Source: Subtercola sp. (GTDB taxonomy: Bacteria; Actinomycetota; Actinomycetes; Actinomycetales; Microbacteriaceae). Taken from it: a stretch of 47,721 nucleotides of DNA. The notes under the pieces were generated by a model that was given only the letters and a program-made list of their open reading frames with translations, searched no databases and was not told where the DNA came from. Positions within the stretch are counted from its first letter, which is position 1; each line of letters opens with the position of its first letter. Made by a program: the position numbers and the translations under genes. The stretch lies in contig JAODBC010000082.1 in assembly GCA_025463765.1 (NCBI GenBank), positions 1 to 47,721 of the forward strand. Direction: 5' to 3'. This document shows positions 8,759 to 16,300 of the stretch, piece after piece.

Positions 8759-8833
8759 TAACGGGGGCCAGGTTGTCGTGCCGCTGGTGGGCGCCTTAAC
8801 GGGGGCCAGGCTGTCGTGCCGCTGGTGGGCGCC
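8759..8833. repeat. 37-base direct repeat, two copies
   Basis: Copies at 8759-8795 and 8797-8833 differ by one base (T/C) and are separated by a single base, giving a 38-base period. Each begins TAACGGGGGCCAGG and ends GTGGGCGCC. The near-identity implies recent duplication. Confidence 0.9.
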
Positions 8834-9164
8834 GGATGCTCGTTCCGCTCGCCGCCGTCGGGCGGTGTATGGGCGTCTTGTCGCCCCTCCGACCTCGTGC
8901 ATGTGCGCCGCTCGCGTGCTCCCCGACTGCGGCCTGGTCGAAACGGCGGAGAATCCGCCACAGTACCGCCCTATAGCCGCCACCCCCTCGAATCCTCCGC
9001 TGTTTTACCCACCCCGCCACCCCGCCGCCCACCCCGCACCCCACCCGTCGTCAGTGCGCCCGCCTGGCGCGGCCGTTGCGGTCGCCGCGCCGCCGTTGTC
9101 AGCCCGCCCGCCCGCCGCGCCCGCCCCGCACCCCGCCTTCCCCACCGCCCGCTCCCGCTCGCCC

Positions 9165-9170
9165 TAGGCT
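9165..9170 (+). promoter_or_regulatory. -10 element TAGGCT, leaderless start of the FAD oxidase gene
   Basis: TAGGCT ends seven bases before the ATG at 9178, and no Shine-Dalgarno is present in between. Confidence 0.6.
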
Positions 9171-9177
9171 GGCGTGC

Positions 9178-10758
9178 ATGAGCCCCCTCTCACGCCGGCA
9201 GTTTCTGCTCACTGCGGGCAGCTCGGTAGCGGCCGCATCGTTGCTCGCCGCGTGCTCGAGCCCCGCACCTCAGCCGACCCTCAGCCCTACCGATACCCCC
9301 ACGAGTACGCCGACACCGACGCCCGTGGGCCCGCCCGACTGGGCAGCGCTCCAGGCCCAGGTGAAAGGCACGCTCGTGCTGCCGGCCGATCCGACCTACG
9401 GCAGCGTGAAGCTCACGGAGAATCCGCGTTATGACGATGCACAGCCGCTGGGCATCCTGCAGGCCAGTTCGGCAGCTGATGTCGCCGCGGGGCTGGCGTT
9501 CGCCACGAAGTACGCTCTGCCGCTTGCCATGCGCGCCGGCGGACACAACTACGAGGGCTGGTCGGCGGGCGGCGCCGCCGGCTCCGGCGTCGCGCCCTCG
9601 TTCGTCATCAGCACGGCGACGCTCACCGACGTGACGCTCAGCCAAGACCAATCCACCGTGCAGGTGGGGGCCGGGGCGTCTCTCGCCCAGGTCTACAACA
9701 CCGTCGGCAACGCTGGCCGGGCCATCGCGGGCGGATCTTGCGCGACAGTCGGCGTCACCGGCCTCACGCTCGGCGGGGGAGTCGGCGTGCTCGTTCGCGC
9801 TTTCGGCCTCGCCTGCGACCAGCTCACCGGCGTCGAGATCGTCACCGCCGACGGCACCGTGCACGAAACGAGCGCGACGACCGGCGAAGACCTGTTCTGG
9901 GCCTGTCAGGGCGGCGGGGGTGGCCAGCTCGGCATCGTCACCGGCCTCACGTTCAAAACCCAAGCCGCCCCGCCCGTCACCACGTGGTATGTCGAGTGGC
10001 CCTGGTCGGCCGCCGCTGACGTCATCGCGGCCTGGCAGACCTGGGCGCCGAGCGCCGACAACAACCTCTGGTCGACCCTCAAGCTGCTGGGCGGCGAGAC
10101 TCACCAGGGCGACCCGAGCGTTTCGGTCTCGGGAACCTGGATCGGCGACCAGGGCGACCTCTCCACCCAGATCGCGCCCCTCATGAATGGCGTCAGTGCA
10201 TCGCCCAGCACGAATCAGTCGTTCCAGCACACCTACGTCGACGCGATGATGATCGAGGCGGGCTGCCAGAACACTCCCATCGCGCAGTGCAATACCGGCC
10301 CGGGCTGGTCGCTCACTCGCGAGCCCTCGTCGGGAACATCCAACATCGGCTACACGACCCTCGACGCGTCGGGCATCAGCGACCTCCTCGCCCAGGTCAC
10401 TGCGGCGCAGAATGTCTCGGGCATGACCGAGGGCGGCATCTCGATGGATGCTCTGGGCGGCGTCGTGGCGACCGTCGACCCGAGCGCCACCGCCTTCGTG
10501 CACCGAAAAGCCCTGATGACGGTGCAATACACCGCGACCTTCGCCGTCGGCGCCGACCCGGCGCCGTTCGACGCCTACGTTCGCGGCTTTCGCACCACCA
10601 TGACGAACCATTGGCAGAATTGGGCCTACGTGAACTACTGCGACGCCACTGTTCCCGATGCCACCACCGCCTACTTCGGAGCCAACCTGCCGCGCCTCAC
10701 CCAGCTGAAACAGCAGTACGACCCGCACACCCTCTTCACCCAGCCCCAGTCGTTCTGA
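9178..10758 (+). CDS. Tat-exported FAD-linked oxidase lipoprotein (berberine-bridge-enzyme family)
   Basis: A 526-residue protein. It has a twin-arginine motif SRRQFL (residues 5-10) and a lipobox LLAAC with Cys26, followed by a Pro/Thr-rich linker to about residue 55. The FAD_binding_4 domain carries RAGGHNYEG and GGSCATVGVTG. The His and Cys in these motifs match the residues that attach FAD at two points in BBE-type oxidases. The C-terminal BBE segment has YFGANLPRLTQLKQQYDP and ends PQSF. It should be exported folded and anchored outside the membrane, oxidising an alcohol, sugar or similar substrate with O2 or another acceptor. ATG 9178 was chosen because the signal peptide starts there; the upstream Arg/Pro-rich extension is not credible. 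No pathway partner lies next to it. Confidence 0.9.
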   Translation: MSPLSRRQFLLTAGSSVAAASLLAACSSPAPQPTLSPTDTPTSTPTPTPVGPPDWAALQAQVKGTLVLPADPTYGSVKLTENPRYDDAQPLGILQASSAADVAAGLAFATKYALPLAMRAGGHNYEGWSAGGAAGSGVAPSFVISTATLTDVTLSQDQSTVQVGAGASLAQVYNTVGNAGRAIAGGSCATVGVTGLTLGGGVGVLVRAFGLACDQLTGVEIVTADGTVHETSATTGEDLFWACQGGGGGQLGIVTGLTFKTQAAPPVTTWYVEWPWSAAADVIAAWQTWAPSADNNLWSTLKLLGGETHQGDPSVSVSGTWIGDQGDLSTQIAPLMNGVSASPSTNQSFQHTYVDAMMIEAGCQNTPIAQCNTGPGWSLTREPSSGTSNIGYTTLDASGISDLLAQVTAAQNVSGMTEGGISMDALGGVVATVDPSATAFVHRKALMTVQYTATFAVGADPAPFDAYVRGFRTTMTNHWQNWAYVNYCDATVPDATTAYFGANLPRLTQLKQQYDPHTLFTQPQSF

Positions 10759-10789
10759 GTTCGGTGCCGGCGCGGTAGTTGGGCGCATC

Positions 10790-10945
10790 CGCGGTAGCTC
10801 GCACCACCGCGCTCGTGCCGGACTACCGAGCATGTGCCGAACCACCGCGTGCCGAACTACCGCGATCGTGCCGAACCAACGCGCGCCGAACTACCGCGCA
10901 TGCGCCGCACCGCCGCGCGCCGCACCACCGCCCGCCGAAACACCG
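10790..10945. repeat. Degenerate tandem repeat of GCCGAACTACCGCG type
   Basis: Seven or more imperfect units of roughly 15-20 bases (GTGCCGAACCACCGC, GCCGAACTACCGCG and drifted forms) follow the FAD oxidase stop and fill most of the spacer before dcd. It can be read as an Arg/Pro/His-rich frame, but nothing supports translation. Confidence 0.75.
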
Positions 10946-11004
10946 CCCGCAAGCGCCGACCCCACGCGTGCGCGGCTCGAGCCCGCACTACGCGGGCCGA
11001 AAGG

Positions 11005-11010
11005 TAAGCT
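11005..11010 (+). promoter_or_regulatory. -10 element TAAGCT, leaderless start of dcd
   Basis: TAAGCT ends six bases before the GTG at 11017. Confidence 0.6.
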
Positions 11011-11016
11011 GGCGCC

Positions 11017-11625
11017 GTGCTTCTCAGTGACCGCGACATCAGAACAGAACTCGAGAGCGGGCGTGTCGGGCTGGCTCCTTACGAGCCCGCCATGGTGCAG
11101 CCCTCGAGTGTCGACGTGCGACTCGACCGCTTCTTTCGCCTTTTCGACAACCACAAGTACCCCTTCATCGACCCGGCAGAAGACCAGCCAGAGCTGACCC
11201 GCCTCATCGAGGCCAAGAGCGACGAGCCGTTCATTCTGCACCCCGGCGAGTTCGTGCTCGGGTCGACATTCGAGCAGGTCACCCTGCCCGACGACATCGC
11301 GGCCCGTCTCGAGGGCAAGAGTTCGCTCGGCCGGCTGGGCCTGCTCACGCATTCCACCGCCGGATTCATCGACCCGGGCTTCTCGGGGCACGTCACACTC
11401 GAGCTGTCGAACGTCGCAACCCTGCCCATCAAGCTCTGGCCCGGAATGAAGATCGGCCAGCTCTGCTTCTTTCAGCTCTCGTCTCCCGCCGAGCATCCGT
11501 ACGGATCTGCCCAGTACAGCTCCCGCTACCAGGGCCAGCGGGGCCCGACCGCTTCACGCTCGCACCTCAACTTTCACCGCACCGACGTCTCGGGCGAGCA
11601 CCCCACGCTGGGCGGCCACGACTAG
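11017..11625 (+). CDS. dcd: dCTP deaminase (dUMP-forming type)
   Basis: A 202-residue enzyme of the trimeric dCTP deaminase/dUTPase family, making dUMP or dUTP for thymidylate synthesis. The signature [20 protein letters not shown] is at about residues 108-127, [11 protein letters not shown] follows, and the C-terminal YQGQRGPT closes the active site. Overall similarity to the mycobacterial bifunctional enzyme, which goes from dCTP directly to dUMP, is very high along the whole length. GTG at 11017 gives the conserved N-terminus [10 protein letters not shown] short spacer leads to the Ser/Gly-rich protein gene on the same strand. Confidence 0.96.
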   Translation: MLLSDRDIRTELESGRVGLAPYEPAMVQPSSVDVRLDRFFRLFDNHKYPFIDPAEDQPELTRLIEAKSDEPFILHPGEFVLGSTFEQVTLPDDIAARLEGKSSLGRLGLLTHSTAGFIDPGFSGHVTLELSNVATLPIKLWPGMKIGQLCFFQLSSPAEHPYGSAQYSSRYQGQRGPTASRSHLNFHRTDVSGEHPTLGGHD

Positions 11626-11672
11626 CGTCACGCGAAAACCCGACGCCCTGGTCGCGCGTCGGCAGCCCGAGA

Positions 11673-11678
11673 GACAAT
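11673..11678 (+). promoter_or_regulatory. -10-like GACAAT, possible leaderless start
   Basis: GACAAT ends six bases before the GTG at 11685. The context GGGTGAGTG is repeated at the AlkD-like gene start at 38829. Confidence 0.4.
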
Positions 11679-11684
11679 GGGTGA

Positions 11685-12779
11685 GTGCCCGAAGCCGATG
11701 TCGCCCGCCTGAAACGGGTGGCGTACGCCCGCGACAGCTCCGACGACGAGCGGATGCTCGCCCTCTGCACCCTCGAACAGCTCGCCGCTGACGCCGTCGC
11801 TGCTCACCGCGCGGCTGACGCGGAGTCGTCGGCCGACGCCGAGCGTCGCGTGCGCCGCACCACCGAGCGTCGCCGACGCCTGAGGATTCTGCGCACCACC
11901 ACCATCGCAGCCGCCGTCGCCGTGCTGATCGGTTTCGGCGTGACCGCGTACGCCACCTCGGGCGGTTCGGGCGGCTCGCTCGCGGGGACGACATCGGCAT
12001 CGCCGTCGCCGAGCGGCAACGGCACGGCAAGCGGCAGCGCGAACAGCGGCAGCGCGAGCAGCGGCAGTACGAGGGGCGGCAGCCCGAGCGGCGGCGGTAC
12101 GGGCACAGGGCCGGCTGGCAACGGCGCGGCCGCGGGCGCGGGCGCGTCGAGCTCCTACGGCATCGGCGGCGACTCGGCGAATTCCGCCGGCGTCGGGGCG
12201 GCCGGCGACAGCACGGGGTTGGGCTACGGGCCACCGGCAGCTGGTGCCCTGAACAGCGACGGAGCGAGCACCACCTACTCCAACGCGACTCACTCGGTGT
12301 CGAGCGATTCCGGCGCTACGCGTGCAACGGGGAGCACCTCAGAACGCTTCGGCTCCGACGGCTCCTCGCAGTCGCCACTGGGGGGCAGCGCCGCCCTGTC
12401 GCCCGCGCTCATCTTCACCGTCGCGCAGACCGCCGCCGATCATCCGGCCTCCGTGATTCCGGGCGACACCGTCGAATCCACCTACCGGCTGCTGAGCCGC
12501 GGCCAGTACACTCCCGGCTCCGCCTACGCTGCCCTCTCGTCTGACGGACGCATCTGCCTGGTCGTTTTCGGCGGCGATTCTGACTTCGGCGAGACCTGTC
12601 AGAGCGTGCTGCTCACCCTCGCCAACGGGCTGCAGGCGGGCGTGACGAGTTCGACGAACCTCAATCCGCGGTCGGGATCACAGCTCGTGACGGTTGTGCA
12701 CTTCGCCGCCACCTGGAACACCGACGGCACCTTCTCGCTCGCCGTCACCGACCCCCCTTCGTCGCAGCCCGCCGGCTGA
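11685..12779 (+). CDS. Membrane-anchored Ser/Gly-rich extracytoplasmic protein, function unknown
   Basis: A 364-residue protein. The cytoplasmic N-terminus (1-65) is helical and charged, with repeated Arg near the membrane. One transmembrane segment lies at about 66-90 (TTTIAAAVAVLIGFGVTAYA). A 140-residue spacer rich in Ser, Gly, Thr and Ala follows, then a globular C-terminal part (about 240-360) with VFGGDSDFGETCQSVLL and two cysteines (in GRICLVV and GETCQS) that could pair outside the cell. The layout resembles an anti-sigma-like or envelope sensor protein, with a short cytosolic domain, one TM helix, a linker and an outer domain. No zinc or sigma-binding motif is visible and no sigma gene adjoins it, so I do not assign that role. 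Confidence 0.75.
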   Translation: MPEADVARLKRVAYARDSSDDERMLALCTLEQLAADAVAAHRAADAESSADAERRVRRTTERRRRLRILRTTTIAAAVAVLIGFGVTAYATSGGSGGSLAGTTSASPSPSGNGTASGSANSGSASSGSTRGGSPSGGGTGTGPAGNGAAAGAGASSSYGIGGDSANSAGVGAAGDSTGLGYGPPAAGALNSDGASTTYSNATHSVSSDSGATRATGSTSERFGSDGSSQSPLGGSAALSPALIFTVAQTAADHPASVIPGDTVESTYRLLSRGQYTPGSAYAALSSDGRICLVVFGGDSDFGETCQSVLLTLANGLQAGVTSSTNLNPRSGSQLVTVVHFAATWNTDGTFSLAVTDPPSSQPAG

Positions 12780-12820
12780 GGCGCGCTGCGCGTCATGCGC
12801 CCCCGTTCGCGCCCACGCCT

Positions 12821-12905
12821 CACGCAGAGCCGCGCGCCACGCAGAGCCGCGCGCCACGCAGAGCCGGGCCTCACGCAGAGCCTCGCCCCACGCAGAGCCA
12901 TGCGC
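12821..12905. repeat. Five tandem 17-base units
   Basis: Five units starting CACGCAGAGC; the first two are identical (ending CGCGCGC) and the last three drift. They lie 41 bases after the stop of the Ser/Gly-rich protein gene. A 17-base unit cannot be a translated repeat in one frame. Confidence 0.88.
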
Positions 12906-13002
12906 GCCGCACCCGCGTCCGTTCGCCCCCGGCCCGCCCGCCACCCCCGCCGGTCCGCCGCACTCCGCGCCACCCGTCCGCTGCACCCCGCCGCACCCGC
13001 GA

Positions 13003-13008
13003 TAGCCT
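13003..13008 (+). promoter_or_regulatory. -10 element TAGCCT, leaderless start of HAD phosphatase
   Basis: TAGCCT ends six bases before the GTG at 13015. Confidence 0.55.
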
Positions 13009-13014
13009 CGAAGG

Positions 13015-13659
13015 GTGACCACCACCCGTACCTTCGCCGCCGCCCTGTTCGACATGGACGGCACCCTCATCGACTCCACTCCCGCCATCGACCGGTCGTG
13101 GACCCGCTGGGGCGAAGAGTGGCAGATGGATCCCTCGTTCCGCATCGGAATGCACGGCCGCCCCGCGCGCCAGATCATCGAGGCCCTGGTGGCGCCCGAG
13201 CAAGCGGAGGAGGCGTTCGAACGGGTCGAACAGCTCGAGCTTGACGACGTCGACGACATCGTCGTGCTCGACGGTGCCACCGAGCTTCTCGCAGCCCTTC
13301 CCGACGAGCGCCGAGCCATCGTGACTTCGTGCACGCGCCGGCTCGCGGCCGCACGCATCGCGGGGTCGGGCATCCCGGCGCCCCGTACCGTGGTCACCAT
13401 CGACGACACCTCGCGCGGCAAGCCTTACCCCGACCCCTTTCTCGAAGGAGCCCGGCGTCTCGGGGTCGACCCGCGCGACTGCGTGGTCTTCGAAGACGCC
13501 CCCGCGGGGATCGCCGCGGCGAAGGCTGCGGGGTGCTTCACTGTCGCCGTGGTCGGCACTCACACTCGCGCAGAACTCGTCGCCGATGTCGTGGTCGACC
13601 ACCTCTCTGAGGTTGTCGTCACTCTGACGCCGCAGGGCTTTACGCTGACAACGCCTTAA
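13015..13659 (+). CDS. HAD-superfamily phosphatase (sugar or glycerol phosphatase-like)
   Basis: A 214-residue protein with all four HAD motifs: FDMDGTLIDS (nucleophile Asp13, acid Asp15), IVTSCTRR (motif II), the lysine in GKPYPDPF, and VFEDAPAG (metal-binding acids). The small helical cap after motif I (about residues 20-85) and the GKPYPDPF/EDAPAGI pattern match subfamily IA phosphatases such as glycerol-3-phosphatase or YfbT-type sugar phosphatases. The substrate is not determinable. The last 20 bases overlap the end of convergent idi. Confidence 0.88.
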   Translation: MTTTRTFAAALFDMDGTLIDSTPAIDRSWTRWGEEWQMDPSFRIGMHGRPARQIIEALVAPEQAEEAFERVEQLELDDVDDIVVLDGATELLAALPDERRAIVTSCTRRLAAARIAGSGIPAPRTVVTIDDTSRGKPYPDPFLEGARRLGVDPRDCVVFEDAPAGIAAAKAAGCFTVAVVGTHTRAELVADVVVDHLSEVVVTLTPQGFTLTTP

Positions 13660-14179
13660 GGCTCACCAACTGCGGCAACTGCAACGCGAGCCACGGGCTG
13701 AACGCCCACGGAGTGGTCTCGATGGCGGTCAGCAATGCGTCGAGTTCGACCCACTGGGTTTCGGCCACTTCGTCGGGGTTGGGCAGCAGGGCATCCTTCA
13801 CCGTAGCGATATACACGGGGCAGATCTCGTTCTCGACGACGCCCGAGGCATCGACGGCGCGGTAGCGAAAGTCGGGCAGCGCGAGCTCGACCGTGGCCAA
13901 CGTGACGCCGAGTTCGGCTGCCGCGCGGCGACTCACTGCCGAGGCGACGGCCTCGCCGGGCGCCGGATGCCCGCAGAAAGAATTGGTCCAGACGCCCGGC
14001 CACGTGCGCTTCGCCAGCGCTCGTCGCGTCACCAGAATGCGCCCCGCCTCGTTGAACACATGGCACGAAAAGGCCAGGTGCAGAGGGGTATCGTTCGTGT
14101 GCACCATGGCCTTGTCTGCCACGCCGATCGGCTCTCCGTCGTCGGAGAGCAGCACCACTTGTTCTCGTACCAGGGTCAT
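13640..14179 (-). CDS. idi: Isopentenyl-diphosphate delta-isomerase, type I
   Basis: A 179-residue Nudix-fold enzyme interconverting IPP and DMAPP. Typical segments are AFSCHVFNEAGRILVTRRA, TWPGVWTNSFCGHPAPGE (active-site Cys in NSFCGHP), the Nudix-like helix RRAAAELG and VVENEICPVY with the catalytic Glu. ATG 14179 was chosen because GAGAGGAG precedes it at good spacing; an upstream start at 14215 would add a non-conserved leader. It is divergent from the carotenoid operon and supplies its allylic starter. Its stop region overlaps the HAD phosphatase gene by 20 bases. An inverted repeat overlaps its likely promoter. Confidence 0.95.
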   Translation of the reverse strand: MTLVREQVVLLSDDGEPIGVADKAMVHTNDTPLHLAFSCHVFNEAGRILVTRRALAKRTWPGVWTNSFCGHPAPGEAVASAVSRRAAAELGVTLATVELALPDFRYRAVDASGVVENEICPVYIATVKDALLPNPDEVAETQWVELDALLTAIETTPWAFSPWLALQLPQLVSLKALSA

Positions 14180-14193
14180 GAGGCTCCTCTCGC

Positions 14194-14223
14194 GATTAGA
14201 CAGCCTGCTGAGCAATCTAAATC
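14194..14223. promoter_or_regulatory. Imperfect palindrome in the idi-crtE spacer, candidate MarR-type operator
   Basis: The left arm GATTAGA and the right arm TCTAAATC pair with a one-base bulge (TTAGA/TCTAA is exact), and an inner CAGC-CT-GCTG is symmetric about nearly the same centre. On the minus strand it contains TAGATT (14214-14219), a fitting -10 for idi, so a bound repressor would block idi directly. MarR-type CrtR repressors are known to control C50 carotenoid operons in Corynebacterium, but no marR gene is in this window. Confidence 0.5.
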
Positions 14224-14291
14224 AGCACAGCAGGTCGGCGCCTCCTTTGCAAGGGCTTGACCGCCTCCCGCCCAGTTCTGGCCTCGTGGGT

Positions 14292-14297
14292 TACGCT
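14292..14297 (+). promoter_or_regulatory. -10 element TACGCT, leaderless start of crtE
   Basis: TACGCT ends six bases before the GTG at 14304, which favours that start over the in-frame GTG at 14286. Confidence 0.55.
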
Positions 14298-14303
14298 CGC
14301 ACT

Positions 14304-15374
14304 GTGGAACCTACAGACCTCGCGGTTGCCGCAGAGCGCAGGCAGAATCAGGTCGATGCTGTGCTCGACCGCTTCTTCGCCCTCTCGAAGGTGCGGGCCG
14401 AAGCGGTCGGGTCGCAGTACCTGACGCTCTGGCAGACTCTTGAGCGCAACACGTCGGGCGGCAAGCGCTTTCGACCGTCGATGGTCATGGGGGCATACGA
14501 GTCGCTCGGCGGAACGGATTACGAAGCGGCGGCGCACGTGGGAGCCGCTTTCGAGTTGCTGCACACCGCCCTCATCGTGCACGACGACGTCATCGATCGC
14601 GACTTCATTCGCCGCGGCGGCGTCAACGTGTCTGGTGTCTATCGCGACTTCGCGCAGACTGCAGGCATCCCGGTGCCGGCCGCCGAACATCGGGGGCTCT
14701 CGGTGGCGGTGATCGCGGGCGATCTGGCCCTGTTCAACGCCTTCCGCATGATCGACAAGGCCGGTCTGGCCGACGCGATGCGCCAGCGGCTGCACGACAT
14801 TTTCGACGAGGCCATGTTCGCCTCGGCAGCGGGCGAGCTCGTCGACGTCGACTTCTCTCAGCTCAAGTCCATGCCCACGGTCGACGAAGTAGTCGACATG
14901 GAGCGGCTGAAGACGGCCGTCTATTCGTTTCAGGCCCCCCTCGAAGCCGGCGCGGTGCTCGCCGGGGCATCCGACGACGCCGTGCGGTCGCTTGCAGCGT
15001 TCGGCAGTTACGTGGGCATCGCTTACCAGATCGTAGATGATCTGCTCGGAGTCTTCGGCGACGAAGCGGCGACCGGCAAGACGACCATCGGCGACCTGCG
15101 CGAGGGCAAACGCACCGTTCTCATTGCGTATGCGTCGGGCCGTCCCGAGTGGATCGAGATCTCTCGCTGGCTCGGGCTGCCCGACCTCACACGTGCCCAG
15201 GCCGGGGTGGTGCGCCGCGAACTCGAAGAGTGCGGTGCCCGAGCCTACGCCGAGGGTCTTGCGCGTGACTTCGGAACCAAGGCGCTGGCCGAACTCGATT
15301 CGCCCGCTCTGCCCGACACGGTTCGTGACGAGTTTCGTCCCGTGCTCGACTCTGTTCTCGACAGGGTGCGATGA
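14304..15374 (+). CDS. crtE: Geranylgeranyl diphosphate synthase
   Basis: A 356-residue trans-prenyltransferase condensing DMAPP with IPP to the C20 diphosphate for carotenoid synthesis. GGKRFRPSMVMGAYESLGG is the substrate-binding region. The first Asp-rich motif is HDDVIDRD and the second is QIVDDLLGVFGDE, with the form DDLLG instead of DDxxD that is common in actinobacterial CrtE. The GTG start at 14304 follows a -10 element at leaderless spacing. It is first in an operon in which every downstream gene overlaps its predecessor; the ATGA at 15371 joins it to crtB. Confidence 0.95.
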   Translation: MEPTDLAVAAERRQNQVDAVLDRFFALSKVRAEAVGSQYLTLWQTLERNTSGGKRFRPSMVMGAYESLGGTDYEAAAHVGAAFELLHTALIVHDDVIDRDFIRRGGVNVSGVYRDFAQTAGIPVPAAEHRGLSVAVIAGDLALFNAFRMIDKAGLADAMRQRLHDIFDEAMFASAAGELVDVDFSQLKSMPTVDEVVDMERLKTAVYSFQAPLEAGAVLAGASDDAVRSLAAFGSYVGIAYQIVDDLLGVFGDEAATGKTTIGDLREGKRTVLIAYASGRPEWIEISRWLGLPDLTRAQAGVVRRELEECGARAYAEGLARDFGTKALAELDSPALPDTVRDEFRPVLDSVLDRVR

Positions 15375-16300
15375 CGTCTACTGCTCGCTCGCTGTACGAC
15401 ACGGTCGCCTCCGAAACCGCGAGCATCGTCATCCATCGGTATTCCACGTCGTTCGGCCTGGCCTCGCGCCTGCTCGGCAGAGACGTGCGGCAGCACGTAG
15501 AGAACATCTACGCCTTGGTGCGCCTGGCCGACGAGGTAGTCGACGGGGTCGCCGCCTCGGCGTCGCTCTCGCTCCCGGCGATCACCCGGCTGCTCGATAC
15601 CCTCGAGAGCGAGACGCTCGAGGCGATCGAGGTCGGCTACAGCACGAACCTCGTCGTGCACGCCTTCGCCCTCACCGCCCGCGACGTGTCGTTCGGGGCC
15701 GAGCTTGTGGAGCCGTTCTTCGCTTCTATGCGAGCCGATCTCACCGAGGTCGAGCACACGCCCGAGAGCTTCGAGCGCTACGTGTACGGATCGGCAGAGG
15801 TGGTGGGGCTGATGTGCTTGGCTGCATTCCTGCACGGGCATGTGATTCCGGATGCCCGGCGGGCCGCTCTCGTCGACGGGGCCCGGCACCTCGGCGCTGC
15901 GTTTCAGAAGATCAACTTCTTGCGTGATCTGTCGGCCGATTTCGCGGGACTCGGGCGCAGCTACTTTCCCGGGGTCAACGTCGCCACCTTCAGCGAAGGG
16001 GCGAAGTCGGCCATTCTCGACGACATCGACGACGACCTGCGCATCGCCCGTGCGGTGCTGCACGATCTGCCGCCGTCGAGCAGGCGGGCTGTCGCCCTCG
16101 CTCAGGGGTTGTTCGATGAACTCACCACGAGGCTACGGTCGACGCCGGCTTCGGTGCTGGCCGAGACGCGCATCCGGGTGCCCAACCCCGTAAAACTGCG
16201 CATAGCGGCTTCGGCCGCCGCAGGTCGATTGCCGAGACAGCCGCCGCTGCACCTCGCACCCGGGCAGCCGAACCACCCCCCGACCAAGGAGACCGTGTGA
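15371..16300 (+). CDS. crtB: Phytoene synthase
   Basis: A 309-residue squalene/phytoene-synthase-fold enzyme joining two GGPP to phytoene. The first Asp-rich motif is LADEVVDG (about residues 52-59) and the second is INFLRDLSADFAGLGRSYFP (about 178-197), both diagnostic. The C-terminal 35 residues are Pro/Ala-rich and probably disordered. It starts in an ATGA overlap with crtE and ends in a GTGA overlap with crtI, so translation of the three is coupled. Confidence 0.95.
   Translation: MTSTARSLYDTVASETASIVIHRYSTSFGLASRLLGRDVRQHVENIYALVRLADEVVDGVAASASLSLPAITRLLDTLESETLEAIEVGYSTNLVVHAFALTARDVSFGAELVEPFFASMRADLTEVEHTPESFERYVYGSAEVVGLMCLAAFLHGHVIPDARRAALVDGARHLGAAFQKINFLRDLSADFAGLGRSYFPGVNVATFSEGAKSAILDDIDDDLRIARAVLHDLPPSSRRAVALAQGLFDELTTRLRSTPASVLAETRIRVPNPVKLRIAASAAAGRLPRQPPLHLAPGQPNHPPTKETV

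Larger units (their letters stand above)
8598..9164. other. Gene-free, repeat-rich spacer
   Basis: No coding sequence could be supported over about 570 bases. The stretch holds a CGCCCAT-type 7-base tandem repeat (8639-8665), a 37-base direct repeat (8759-8833) and a long C-rich, Pro/Arg-coding low-complexity tail up to the promoter of the FAD oxidase gene. Confidence 0.6.

Noticed and set aside
10779..11030. 83-codon frame in the repeat region before dcd
   Set aside because: The composition follows the degenerate DNA repeat, and it overlaps the dcd promoter and start.
14216..14303. A regulator gene between idi and crtE
   Set aside because: The spacer is too short and shows only promoter and palindrome signals.
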